From Ferrovum sp. (GTDB taxonomy: Bacteria; Pseudomonadota; Gammaproteobacteria; Burkholderiales; Ferrovaceae), in assembly GCA_010435995.1 (NCBI GenBank), contig JAAGNR010000022.1, forward strand, positions 1-64,000: a stretch of DNA of 64,000 nt, in the 5' to 3' direction. The notes beneath the pieces are model-generated. The model did not search any database and had not been told where the DNA came from. It saw nothing but the letters and a program-made list of their open reading frames with translations. The translations under genes were made by a program, and so were the position numbers. Of the stretch, positions 34,065 through 44,418 are shown piece by piece. The stretch's first letter is position 1. Each line of letters starts with the position of its first letter.

Positions 34065-34574
34065 ATGTCTTCACAGTCCGCTTACGATGTACGAATCAAT
34101 GATCCTGTCTACACGACCTTCACGCTATTGTTTGTATATGCGTGTATCACTTATGCCATCATTGGTTTTTCCTGGGGGGCGCTGATGGGAGGCATCCCTG
34201 CCTTTAGAATGTTTGTTGACTCTGCTCCACACGGCCATTTGATTCTTTTGGCCCACGGTCACATCAACCTTCTGGGTTGGGTGGAAATGGCGATTTTTGG
34301 CGCCATCTACTATTTCGTACCACGTCTGGTCAACCGTCCTATTTACAGCCTCACACTGGTCAAAGTTCACTTCTGGATGCACAATGTTGGACTGATGGGC
34401 ATGGTGGTGCTGTTTTCCATTGCCGGTAGTATCGGGGGATATGACCCCGGACCAGACATTGAAAAAACTGTCACTCATTTGATGGCTGGTGTGGGGTTTT
34501 TTGGGACTTTGGTACTCTTGGCCAATATCATCTGGGGCTATAATATTTTCAAGACTGGCAAACAAGGAGCATGA
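34065..34574 (+). CDS. Stand-alone four-helix relative of cbb3/NOR subunit I
   Basis: 169 residues, about four to five helices. Core LLAHGHINLLGW...AIYYFVPRLVNRPIYS...VHFWMHN closely parallels helices of the window's own CcoN (IAYYTIPKVSGNPLYS...LHFW and AHAHLALLGF). It is the paralogue of the protein at 11587, with the same HxH and YY..P motifs. GGAG precedes the ATG. A b-haem protein paired with the preceding cytochrome c is the likely form; no complete CuB site can be present in one copy. Confidence 0.75.
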   Translation: MSSQSAYDVRINDPVYTTFTLLFVYACITYAIIGFSWGALMGGIPAFRMFVDSAPHGHLILLAHGHINLLGWVEMAIFGAIYYFVPRLVNRPIYSLTLVKVHFWMHNVGLMGMVVLFSIAGSIGGYDPGPDIEKTVTHLMAGVGFFGTLVLLANIIWGYNIFKTGKQGA

Positions 34575-34578
34575 CGTC

Positions 34579-35106
34579 ATGAAGCGACAGCGTGTGCGAT
34601 CCTGTGCAGGGATATTTGCCACCATTACTATATTGACTCTGGGTGGATGCGGAAACCAGCAGATGGGACTGGCCGTTGGCAGTGTGGCTCCGCGTCTACC
34701 CACCAAAACCCTGGATGATGTCGGAGGGGATCTGAGTCGTATGACCACCTACCGCCAACCGGATGAACGGATGTATCAGTATTCCCTTGACAAAGCCCTA
34801 GCTACAGGTAAGCCCATTTTGCTCGAATTTGCCACGCCAGGCCACTGTTCGGTATGCGATCGACAATTGCAAATCACCAAAGCCATGCTCGACAAATATC
34901 AATCTCAGGTATTGTTCCTGCATATGGATCAATATGAAAATCCCGAGGCTTTCAAAACCTATCGCGTTATGGGAGACCCTTGGACTTTTGTCATTGATAG
35001 CAAGGGAATTGTCCGTTATGAACAGGCTGGCCCCATGCTCTACCGTGAAATGGATTCTGCCATACGGGCCGCACTGCCTTCGAGCAAACAGGCATCGATC
35101 AATTAG
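34579..35106 (+). CDS. Thioredoxin-like lipoprotein
   Basis: 175 residues from the ATG four bases after the previous stop; the ORF track runs upstream into that gene. The signal has lipobox TLGGC. A thioredoxin fold follows, with the redox motif HCSVCD after ILLEFATPG and the cis-proline-type GDPWTFVID. Being membrane-tethered in the periplasm, it may reduce apocytochrome or copper-site cysteines for the neighbouring cytochromes. Confidence 0.85.
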   Translation: MKRQRVRSCAGIFATITILTLGGCGNQQMGLAVGSVAPRLPTKTLDDVGGDLSRMTTYRQPDERMYQYSLDKALATGKPILLEFATPGHCSVCDRQLQITKAMLDKYQSQVLFLHMDQYENPEAFKTYRVMGDPWTFVIDSKGIVRYEQAGPMLYREMDSAIRAALPSSKQASIN

Positions 35107-35130
35107 ACCGCCTTCACAGGCAAAGCCACA

Positions 35131-35586
35131 ATGATCAAAAAATTTAGTTTGAAACAGGACCGTCAGGGAATGATCTGGGATTTACTGCTGTATATCCCGA
35201 CTGTCACGGCCCTGAGTGCTTTTGCGGCCAACGCATGGTATGGGGAAAATCCAAATTTGGCATATCTCCTGGTTTTCCTTGCCACCTTTTTCTTGATTGC
35301 GGGAGCGAATCGCGTGCTTAAAACGCGCATGATGTTGCTTCCAAGCGCGCCTATTGGCATTGAAGCCGACTCCCAAGCACCGTGTGTCAGAGTCCTGCTG
35401 AAAAACGCTCAAACACAGGAAATGATTAAAGACATCAAGGTATTCAAGGACTATTCTGGGCGTTCCATCGGTTTGACCGGAATAGATGGCACTGGAAAAC
35501 GGTTACAATTCATTTTCCACAAAGGCCAATTTTCCCTTGAAAGGGATTACCAGACCCTTCAGGATATGTTCAATAAAAAATCTTGA
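35131..35586 (+). CDS. Membrane protein with soluble C-terminal domain, unknown
   Basis: 151 residues: two helices (LLLYIPTVTALSAFAANAWYG and YLLVFLATFFLIAGANRVL), then a beta-rich soluble part of about 80 residues (CVRVLLKNAQTQ, GRSIGLTGIDGTGK, FIFHKGQFSLERDY). I do not recognise it. It is the last gene of the cytochrome c/subunit I-like cassette and may be an accessory factor. Confidence 0.72.
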   Translation: MIKKFSLKQDRQGMIWDLLLYIPTVTALSAFAANAWYGENPNLAYLLVFLATFFLIAGANRVLKTRMMLLPSAPIGIEADSQAPCVRVLLKNAQTQEMIKDIKVFKDYSGRSIGLTGIDGTGKRLQFIFHKGQFSLERDYQTLQDMFNKKS

Positions 35587-35620
35587 TTTTTTGGATCCAT
35601 TTTCACTTCAGCCCCATGAG

Positions 35621-35821
35621 TCAACGGCGACGGCGGATGACGTCCCATGCCATAAAGCCGATGACTCCTGCCACTACGGTACAAGCCAAGCCCATATAAC
35701 GATATTCGCGCTCTGGTGGCACCAACCCCCCCACCAGCATATGTACGGTATAGGCCGTCAAAAATAAGGAACTCAGTGAGACGACCACATATACAACGGC
35801 TTCTCGCAGGGGAATTTTCAT
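35621..35821 (-). CDS. Two-helix small membrane protein
   Basis: 66 residues: helices VVYVVVSLSSLFLTAYTVHML and YMGLACTVVAGVIGFMAWDVI with a basic end, RRRR. The ATG overlaps the stop of the 490-residue gene (ATGA). Its stop faces the previous operon across 34 bases. Function unknown. Confidence 0.75.
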   Translation of the reverse strand: MKIPLREAVVYVVVSLSSLFLTAYTVHMLVGGLVPPEREYRYMGLACTVVAGVIGFMAWDVIRRRR

Positions 35822-37290
35822 TTGACGGGATCTCCGGGAGCGGGCGGGGCAGGTTCATCCAAAGTCGGTGCCACAGCGGCGGGCGCAAGATCGGGCTTAC
35901 GAATCTGCAACATGACCCCCCCTGGTTGAAGTGACACCGTCTCCACTTCATTGCCCAATACCGACAAGTTCTGGGTCAAACCCAAATTAGCTGGAGTGGT
36001 CGGCACCATGATCAAATGGGTCAACCCCTTCATCATGGCCAATTGAGCGGGGCCATCCTTGGCTGCCGGAGGCAAGGGTAAAGCATCACAGCGACAGGCC
36101 AGCATGGTGCGTGCAGGCCATTGACTGGCCACCCGAATGCGCGGATCCGGCAAATGCTGTATTTCTGCTTCATGCCGTACTTGTTCTACCGTCACAGCCA
36201 TGGTGCGAATGAGCTCATCCTGAGCAGTCAGTTGCAATTCACGACCCAGTTCGAACCACCCACGATCTGCATGCATGCTCACGGAGGAGACCACAAAAAC
36301 CGCCGCCAAAACCCACCCCCTCTGCGCCATGAAACCTAATTTTGAGTGGCCCAGTTGGAGCATCCAGGGTAGCCCTGCATAGAGCAAAACCGTCACCGCC
36401 AGGAAAATGAAGGTTCCTTGCCCTTTGAAGAGACTAATCAACAGACCGACCCAAAGACATTGTCCCAACAACGATTGAAATAATATCCGACGTTGGTGCA
36501 ACACCACTGTCGCCAACAAAAGCATTAAACCTAAGCCCCCCAGCCAATCCATAAGGGACAATTCACTGTCAAACTCATGGAAATGGCCCCAAAGCATCGG
36601 CAATTCTTGAAGAGGATTATGGAACCAACCGCCCCCACCCCAACCCCACCTTAACAAGAGTGCGATCAGCGTAAAAATACCCAATCCTATAAAGAATAAG
36701 CGCTGCTGTATGGGAGTAACAGGATTTTTATACCAGGACCAGGCCAGCAGCAGAGGGTACGCCAAGCCTGCAGGGTCAAGACTGACAGCAAACCAGGCCA
36801 AACCCAGTTGTGCGAAATAGCTGCCGCCCAATACCCGTGGTGACTGACGATAACTACGATCGAGCCAGAACCCCCCCATGAAAGAAGCCAATACCCCGAT
36901 ACCCACGGATAAGTGATCGATCTGCCACAGCGTCACCGGTAAAATCAGCAACAACCCCGTCGCCAGCAATGCCGCTTCTTCCTTTCCCTCTTCTTCGGAC
37001 CAACGGTATAGCCCCCAGGCAGTCGCCGCCATCAAGGCTACCATGACGCCTTTGGCGGCCATCACTTGCCCCGGCCATAGAAATCCCAGAGGAAACCACA
37101 ACAAAACCCGAAAATCGGGAACTCCAAGGGTCACTACCGAATTGGCCACATGATCTGCCATAGACCAATCCAGCAATAACGCTTTGGCCGCCTCTTCTTC
37201 CACTCCATAGGGACCCCGGCGCAGAAGCAAAAAAGCCGCCACGCTCCAGACCAACAATACGAGCATGCCCCACTGACGCCTGTCCAACAT
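35818..37290 (-). CDS. Large polytopic membrane protein, glycosyltransferase-like topology
   Basis: 490 residues: about ten to twelve helices (for example MLVLLVWSVAAFLLLRRGPY at the start), then a soluble region from about 325 (VEQVRHEAEIQHLPDPRIRV) ending in a proline/alanine-rich tail. The many-helix plus soluble tail layout is like PMT/ArnT-type GT-C glycosyltransferases, but I see no DxD or DE site in the first loop that would settle it. Family not recognised. It is coupled to the 66-residue gene. Confidence 0.65.
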   Translation of the reverse strand: MLDRRQWGMLVLLVWSVAAFLLLRRGPYGVEEEAAKALLLDWSMADHVANSVVTLGVPDFRVLLWFPLGFLWPGQVMAAKGVMVALMAATAWGLYRWSEEEGKEEAALLATGLLLILPVTLWQIDHLSVGIGVLASFMGGFWLDRSYRQSPRVLGGSYFAQLGLAWFAVSLDPAGLAYPLLLAWSWYKNPVTPIQQRLFFIGLGIFTLIALLLRWGWGGGGWFHNPLQELPMLWGHFHEFDSELSLMDWLGGLGLMLLLATVVLHQRRILFQSLLGQCLWVGLLISLFKGQGTFIFLAVTVLLYAGLPWMLQLGHSKLGFMAQRGWVLAAVFVVSSVSMHADRGWFELGRELQLTAQDELIRTMAVTVEQVRHEAEIQHLPDPRIRVASQWPARTMLACRCDALPLPPAAKDGPAQLAMMKGLTHLIMVPTTPANLGLTQNLSVLGNEVETVSLQPGGVMLQIRKPDLAPAAVAPTLDEPAPPAPGDPVK

Positions 37291-37344
37291 CTGCTTGCTC
37301 CCCGTCTATACTGCAAAAGGAGCTATATTAGATGAGCGGTCACT

Positions 37345-37965
37345 TTAGTGCAAACCGGCCATAAAATCGGAAAGCGCTTTAATCTCGTCATTGGTCAGAC
37401 GATGCGCGATACTGCGCATCACCGCAGCCGGATCATTGGCGCGTGTTCCATCCTTAAAATGCTGCAACTGAAGTTCAGTATAATCCTGATACTGTCCCGA
37501 CAAGCGCGGATACAGTGCCGGAACTCCCGCTCCCGTAGGCCCATGACATCCCGCACAGGCAGGCACTCCACGATCCCCATCCCCTGCTCGCCAGAGCTTC
37601 TGGCCCACAGCCACCCGCTGGGGATCTGTAGACTGCGTCAGATGGGGCGGCTGGATGGCGTACCATGCGGCCACATTGCGCATATCGTCAGGGCTCAACA
37701 TCGCCACGATCCCCGCCATGATGGGATTATCTCGGGCGGGTGGAGCTCCTCCTACAGATTTCATATCATTCAGCTGTTTCACCACATACTCAGGAATCTG
37801 TGCCGCCAGATGGGGTTGTGTCGGAATGGGACTGACCCCATCCAGCCCATGACAGGCATAGCATATGGAACTTGCGACCACTTTTCCCTTTTCCGGATCA
37901 CCCGGAGCCGCCCAGGCCGTTGACAGGAGGGAACAGAGAGCAATGCAACCGAACCATTTTTTCAT
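37345..37965 (-). CDS. Dihaem cytochrome c4
   Basis: 206 residues, the normal length of c4, with signal peptide (FGCIALCSLLSTAWA) and haem motifs CYACHGLDG and CAGCHGPTG. The second half repeats the first in pattern (LSGQYQDYTELQLQHFKDGTR). It is closer to classical c4 than the 246-residue protein at 32645. It is a periplasmic electron carrier. AAGGAA lies before the ATG. Confidence 0.94.
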   Translation of the reverse strand: MKKWFGCIALCSLLSTAWAAPGDPEKGKVVASSICYACHGLDGVSPIPTQPHLAAQIPEYVVKQLNDMKSVGGAPPARDNPIMAGIVAMLSPDDMRNVAAWYAIQPPHLTQSTDPQRVAVGQKLWRAGDGDRGVPACAGCHGPTGAGVPALYPRLSGQYQDYTELQLQHFKDGTRANDPAAVMRSIAHRLTNDEIKALSDFMAGLH

Positions 37966-38065
37966 GGGATCATTTCCTTATGTTTCACAGCATTTGCGCC
38001 ATACGGACTGACAGCCTCCCGATTCTAGCATGAGCATATTAAAGAAATGCAATCCAGATCAAATT

Positions 38066-40225
38066 TCAACCGGCAAGAGGAGTGAGTTTGGCAAAAGCCA
38101 ATGCCAGCCATTTTACTCCAGCATCGCGAAAATTCACTTGCAAACGCCCTTCGGACCCGTCACCTTCTGCCGCCAAAACCACCCCGGAACCAAATTTCTC
38201 GTGTCGCACCGATTGCCCAATATGAAAACGCGAGGATACATTTCCTGATTTTACGGCAGAAGCAGACGGTGCCAGAGAGGTTTCATAACCCGAGAAATAT
38301 GTTTTTTTTGGGGATAAGCCTGGAGAAGACAACCACCGGCATAATCCTTCAGGAATTTCCTCGAGAAATCGGGAACGCAAGCCATAGCGTACTTGCCCTT
38401 GCAACATGCGGGAATGGGCATAGGTCAAGTAAAGTCGACGCCGTGCACGAGTGATCGCCACATACGCCAATCGGCGTTCTTCTTCCAGACCCTTGACCTC
38501 GCCCAAGGCATTCTCGTGGGGAAACAGGCCATCCTCCATGCCTGCAACCCAGACAACATCAAACTCCAATCCTTTAGCGGCATGAACCGTCATCAACTGC
38601 AGGGCATCGGTGCCCGGAGAAGCTTCCTGATCGCCCGCCTCCAAACTGGCGTGGGCCAGAAAAGAGAGCAAGTCGCCTTCCTCACGCTCCAGAGAAAACG
38701 CCAATGCTGCGGCCTCCATTTCCTCGAGATTTTCCACCCGCTCGGCACCCTCCTTTTCCTGTCGATAATGCATCAGTAATCCGCTGTCTTCGAGGGCTTT
38801 ACGCACCACAGCAGGCAACAGCAACCCTTCTTGCACGGCCTTTTTCAAACCTTCGATACACCCCAGGAAAGATTGCAAGCCCTGCCCGGTTTTGCCACTG
38901 AAAGGATGATTCAGTGCGGCTTGATACAGACTTGTTCCTGCAGCCTTGGCGTGCAACCCTTCCAAAGAACGGGGGCCAATCCCTCGGGGGGGGAAATTCA
39001 CCACCCGTAAAAATGAGGCATCATCCTCTGGGTTCAATGCCAATCGCAAATACGCCAGAACATGGCGAACTTCCTGACGTTCGAAAAAACGCAGCCCCCC
39101 ATAGACCCGGTAGGGTAAACCATGATTGAACAATACCTGTTCGAGGGCGCGCGATTGCGCATTGGACCGATACAACAGAGCCATATCAGACAAACGCGTT
39201 CCTTGATGATGACATCGCTGTACTTCCTCGGCGATGAAACGGGCTTCCGCCATTTCATTGTCGCCCGCATACAGTCCGATGGGCTCTCCGCTCCCTCCAT
39301 CGGTCCACAACTTTTTCCCAAAACGCGAGGGATTATGATCAATCAACGCATTGGCAGCATCGAGTATGGTCCCCAGGGAACGGTAATTCTGCTCCAACCT
39401 GAGTATCCGGGTAAGCCCAAAATCCTTCTGAAAATGACGCATATTCTCGACTTCCGCTCCGCGAAAGGAATAGATCGACTGATCATCATCTCCCACCGCA
39501 AATACCGCCGTTTGTGCACCACTCAGTAACCGCAGCCAGCGGTACTGCAAGCGATTGGTATCCTGAAACTCGTCGACCAAAAGAAATTTGAAACGCTGCT
39601 GATAATGCTCGCGCAGGGCCGCATGGTGGTGCCAAAGTTCAACACAGCGTAACAACAATTCAGCAAAATCCACCCCTCCCTCGCGCTGACATTGCTTTTC
39701 ATAGACTTCATAAACTTCCTGAAACCGTCGTTGTGCGGCTGTTGCCGGCGTTACAGCATGGGCACGCAACCCTTGCTCCTTATGACTATTGATGAATTGC
39801 TGAACCTGGCGAGGGGGAGTTTGTTCATCATCCCACTGCAATGACTTGAGAATCCGTTTGATCAGCGCGAGCTGATCCTGCATATCCAGAATCTGGAATT
39901 GAGCGGGGAGCTGAGCTTCCTGGGCATGTATGCGCAGAAATCGGTGGCACAGGCCGTGAAAAGTTCCCACCCACAGGTCCCGTGATGGTACGGGCCAAAG
40001 ACTCGACAGGCGCGTCACCATTTCCCGTGCTGCCTTGTTGGTAAAAGTCACGGCCAGCATCTCGGTAGGACGCGCCTGGCTCGTTTGCATCAACCAAGCC
40101 ATGCGCGTAGTCAGCACTCGAGTCTTGCCGCTGCCTGCCCCTGCCAGAACCAGTGCTGAGCCCTCGGCCCAAGTCACAGCCTCGCGCTGCGCATCATTCA
40201 GTCCATCCAAAATCGTAGAAGTCAT
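38066..40225 (-). CDS. uvrD: DNA helicase II, UvrD/PcrA family
   Basis: 719 residues from the ATG at MTSTILDGLNDAQREAV, close to the E. coli UvrD length; the ORF track extends 78 codons upstream without support. Superfamily 1A motifs are complete: Q-motif, Walker A LAGAGSGKTRVL, LLVDEFQDTN, VGDDDQSIYSFRGA, LEQNYRS, TVHAAKGLEFD and AYVAITRAR. The C-terminal KWLALAFAKLTPL matches the tudor-like domain of UvrD rather than Rep. Acts in excision and mismatch repair. Confidence 0.95.
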   Translation of the reverse strand: MTSTILDGLNDAQREAVTWAEGSALVLAGAGSGKTRVLTTRMAWLMQTSQARPTEMLAVTFTNKAAREMVTRLSSLWPVPSRDLWVGTFHGLCHRFLRIHAQEAQLPAQFQILDMQDQLALIKRILKSLQWDDEQTPPRQVQQFINSHKEQGLRAHAVTPATAAQRRFQEVYEVYEKQCQREGGVDFAELLLRCVELWHHHAALREHYQQRFKFLLVDEFQDTNRLQYRWLRLLSGAQTAVFAVGDDDQSIYSFRGAEVENMRHFQKDFGLTRILRLEQNYRSLGTILDAANALIDHNPSRFGKKLWTDGGSGEPIGLYAGDNEMAEARFIAEEVQRCHHQGTRLSDMALLYRSNAQSRALEQVLFNHGLPYRVYGGLRFFERQEVRHVLAYLRLALNPEDDASFLRVVNFPPRGIGPRSLEGLHAKAAGTSLYQAALNHPFSGKTGQGLQSFLGCIEGLKKAVQEGLLLPAVVRKALEDSGLLMHYRQEKEGAERVENLEEMEAAALAFSLEREEGDLLSFLAHASLEAGDQEASPGTDALQLMTVHAAKGLEFDVVWVAGMEDGLFPHENALGEVKGLEEERRLAYVAITRARRRLYLTYAHSRMLQGQVRYGLRSRFLEEIPEGLCRWLSSPGLSPKKTYFSGYETSLAPSASAVKSGNVSSRFHIGQSVRHEKFGSGVVLAAEGDGSEGRLQVNFRDAGVKWLALAFAKLTPLAG

Positions 40226-40248
40226 CGTTACTCGCTCATAGGCCTTGA

Positions 40249-42750
<2,502 letters not shown>

Positions 42751-42753
42751 ACC

Positions 42754-43299
42754 ATGGCCCGCACCATTCTCAGCACTCGGCTTCCCCTGAGACAATCCCT
42801 GCGCTGGTTGTCATGGGCTATTTTGGCCTTTTGGATGAGCGCCTGCGGGTTTCAGCTGCGCGGATTGCCGGAAGCCAATTTTCATTCGTTGTACATTTCC
42901 GGAAACATGGGGGCCGTCGGAGATCAGGAATTACAACAACAACTGATCCACCAAACCCATCTCATCCAAGTAAAACAGGCCGAAAAAGCCGATGTCATAC
43001 TGTATCTGGCGCCGATCAAGATTACCCAGCAAATTCTGTCACTCAATGCACAAGGCACCGTATCCCAGTACACACTCTATGCGCGCCTGACCTTTCGTGC
43101 CACAGACAATCTGGGAACTGAAGTGGTTCCTCCCTCCACCTTAACCGTCAGTCGTCTATTCAATTACAACGTCATTCAGATTCTGGGCAAACCGACGGAA
43201 CAGCAATTGCTGACCCAAGACATGCAACTTGACCTTGTTCACCAGATGCTCCGCCGTATACTGACTGTTCATCCCGCGTTGGGAACCGCGACCCCTTGA
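42754..43299 (+). CDS. lptE: LPS-assembly lipoprotein LptE
   Basis: 181 residues with a signal and lipobox WMSACGFQLRG, the typical LptE N-terminus (CGFxLRG). The mature part has the expected alpha/beta pattern with IYGN-like LYISGN and EVVPPSTLTVSRLFNYN. LptE plugs the LptD barrel in the outer membrane and helps LPS export. The leuS-lptE-holA order is standard in Betaproteobacteria and supports the call. Confidence 0.93.
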   Translation: MARTILSTRLPLRQSLRWLSWAILAFWMSACGFQLRGLPEANFHSLYISGNMGAVGDQELQQQLIHQTHLIQVKQAEKADVILYLAPIKITQQILSLNAQGTVSQYTLYARLTFRATDNLGTEVVPPSTLTVSRLFNYNVIQILGKPTEQQLLTQDMQLDLVHQMLRRILTVHPALGTATP

Positions 43300-44348
43300 C
43301 CCATCCCAAGCGCTCAATGCCAGACTCATTGGCGGCTCACTTGGCCAACCAGATTCCCGCCATTACCGCCATCATGGGGGATGAACCATTGCTGGTGCAG
43401 GAAGCCCAGGATTGCTGGCGTTCGGCGTGTCGCATGGGTGGTTTCGCCGAACGCCAGGTGTGGACCATGGAGGGCCGTTTTTCTGGAGAAGATCTGTGGC
43501 TGGAGTGGACCAGTGGATCCCTTTTCGGTGCGCGCAGCGCCGTAGAATTGCGCATACCCACCGGAAAACCTGGCATAGACGGCATACGCTTGCTGGAACA
43601 ACTCCAGCGCACTCCCCAGGAAGACAAACGGTTACTGGTGACTTTGCCCGCACTGGACAGTCGCACGCAACAAAGTTCATGGTTTCATCATCTCAGCCAA
43701 CAGGCGTTACGGGTGGATGTTCCTACCGTTGGCCGCCCACAGTTGCCCCTCTGGATCAAACAACGATTGGCCCGACAGAATCAGCAGGCCAGCGAAGATG
43801 CCCTGAACTTTCTGGCAGATTGCACCGAAGGTAATCTCCTCGCTGCGGCTCAGGAAATCCAGAAGCTCGGGCTACTGTACCCCACGGGCCTGCTGACTCT
43901 GGACCAGATCAGCGCAGCGGTCATGGTGGTCAGTCGACACTCTCTGACGGCATTAACCTCTGCCCTGGCAGAGGGGAATGGCAGCCGATTTGCACTTACC
44001 CTTCGGAGCCTGTGTCAAGAAGGAGAGGTCTTACCCTTGATTCTCTGGTCCCTGACAGAAGACTGGCGTGCGACGCTGCATCTGTGCCGCGCCCGCCAGT
44101 CCCATCAACCCCTTGGGCCGGCGGTCAAAGAAGCACGCCTCTGGGGGAGCCGTCGCGAAGTGATTGAACGACTCAGCCAACGGGTTACCTCTGCCCGCTG
44201 TGCGGCAGCATTACACCAAGCCGCAGCTGTAGACCGCATGATCAAGGGGCTAAACCCAGGTGATCCTTGGGAAACCCTGATCCAAATCGCCTTGGACTTC
44301 CTTTCTCCCCAGCATTCCAACCCTGGCACAGAATATGGCATGGCCTAG
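43296..44348 (+). CDS. holA: DNA polymerase III delta subunit
   Basis: Clamp-loader subunit that opens the sliding clamp. 350 residues with the delta N-terminal ITAIMGDEPLLVQEAQDCWR, RLLVTLPALDSRTQQSSWFH and VPTVGRPQLPLWIKQRL, and a helical C-terminal collar domain. The start given is a TTG overlapping the lptE stop; an ATG seven codons later (MPDSLAAHL) is an equally good choice. Standard neighbour of lptE. Confidence 0.94.
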   Translation: MTHPKRSMPDSLAAHLANQIPAITAIMGDEPLLVQEAQDCWRSACRMGGFAERQVWTMEGRFSGEDLWLEWTSGSLFGARSAVELRIPTGKPGIDGIRLLEQLQRTPQEDKRLLVTLPALDSRTQQSSWFHHLSQQALRVDVPTVGRPQLPLWIKQRLARQNQQASEDALNFLADCTEGNLLAAAQEIQKLGLLYPTGLLTLDQISAAVMVVSRHSLTALTSALAEGNGSRFALTLRSLCQEGEVLPLILWSLTEDWRATLHLCRARQSHQPLGPAVKEARLWGSRREVIERLSQRVTSARCAAALHQAAAVDRMIKGLNPGDPWETLIQIALDFLSPQHSNPGTEYGMA

Positions 44349-44418
44349 AAACCCCGAATCGCCCAGGCTGAGTTCTATGATAATATTAAATCGCTATTAT
44401 TACAGTCGGGCCTGACGC

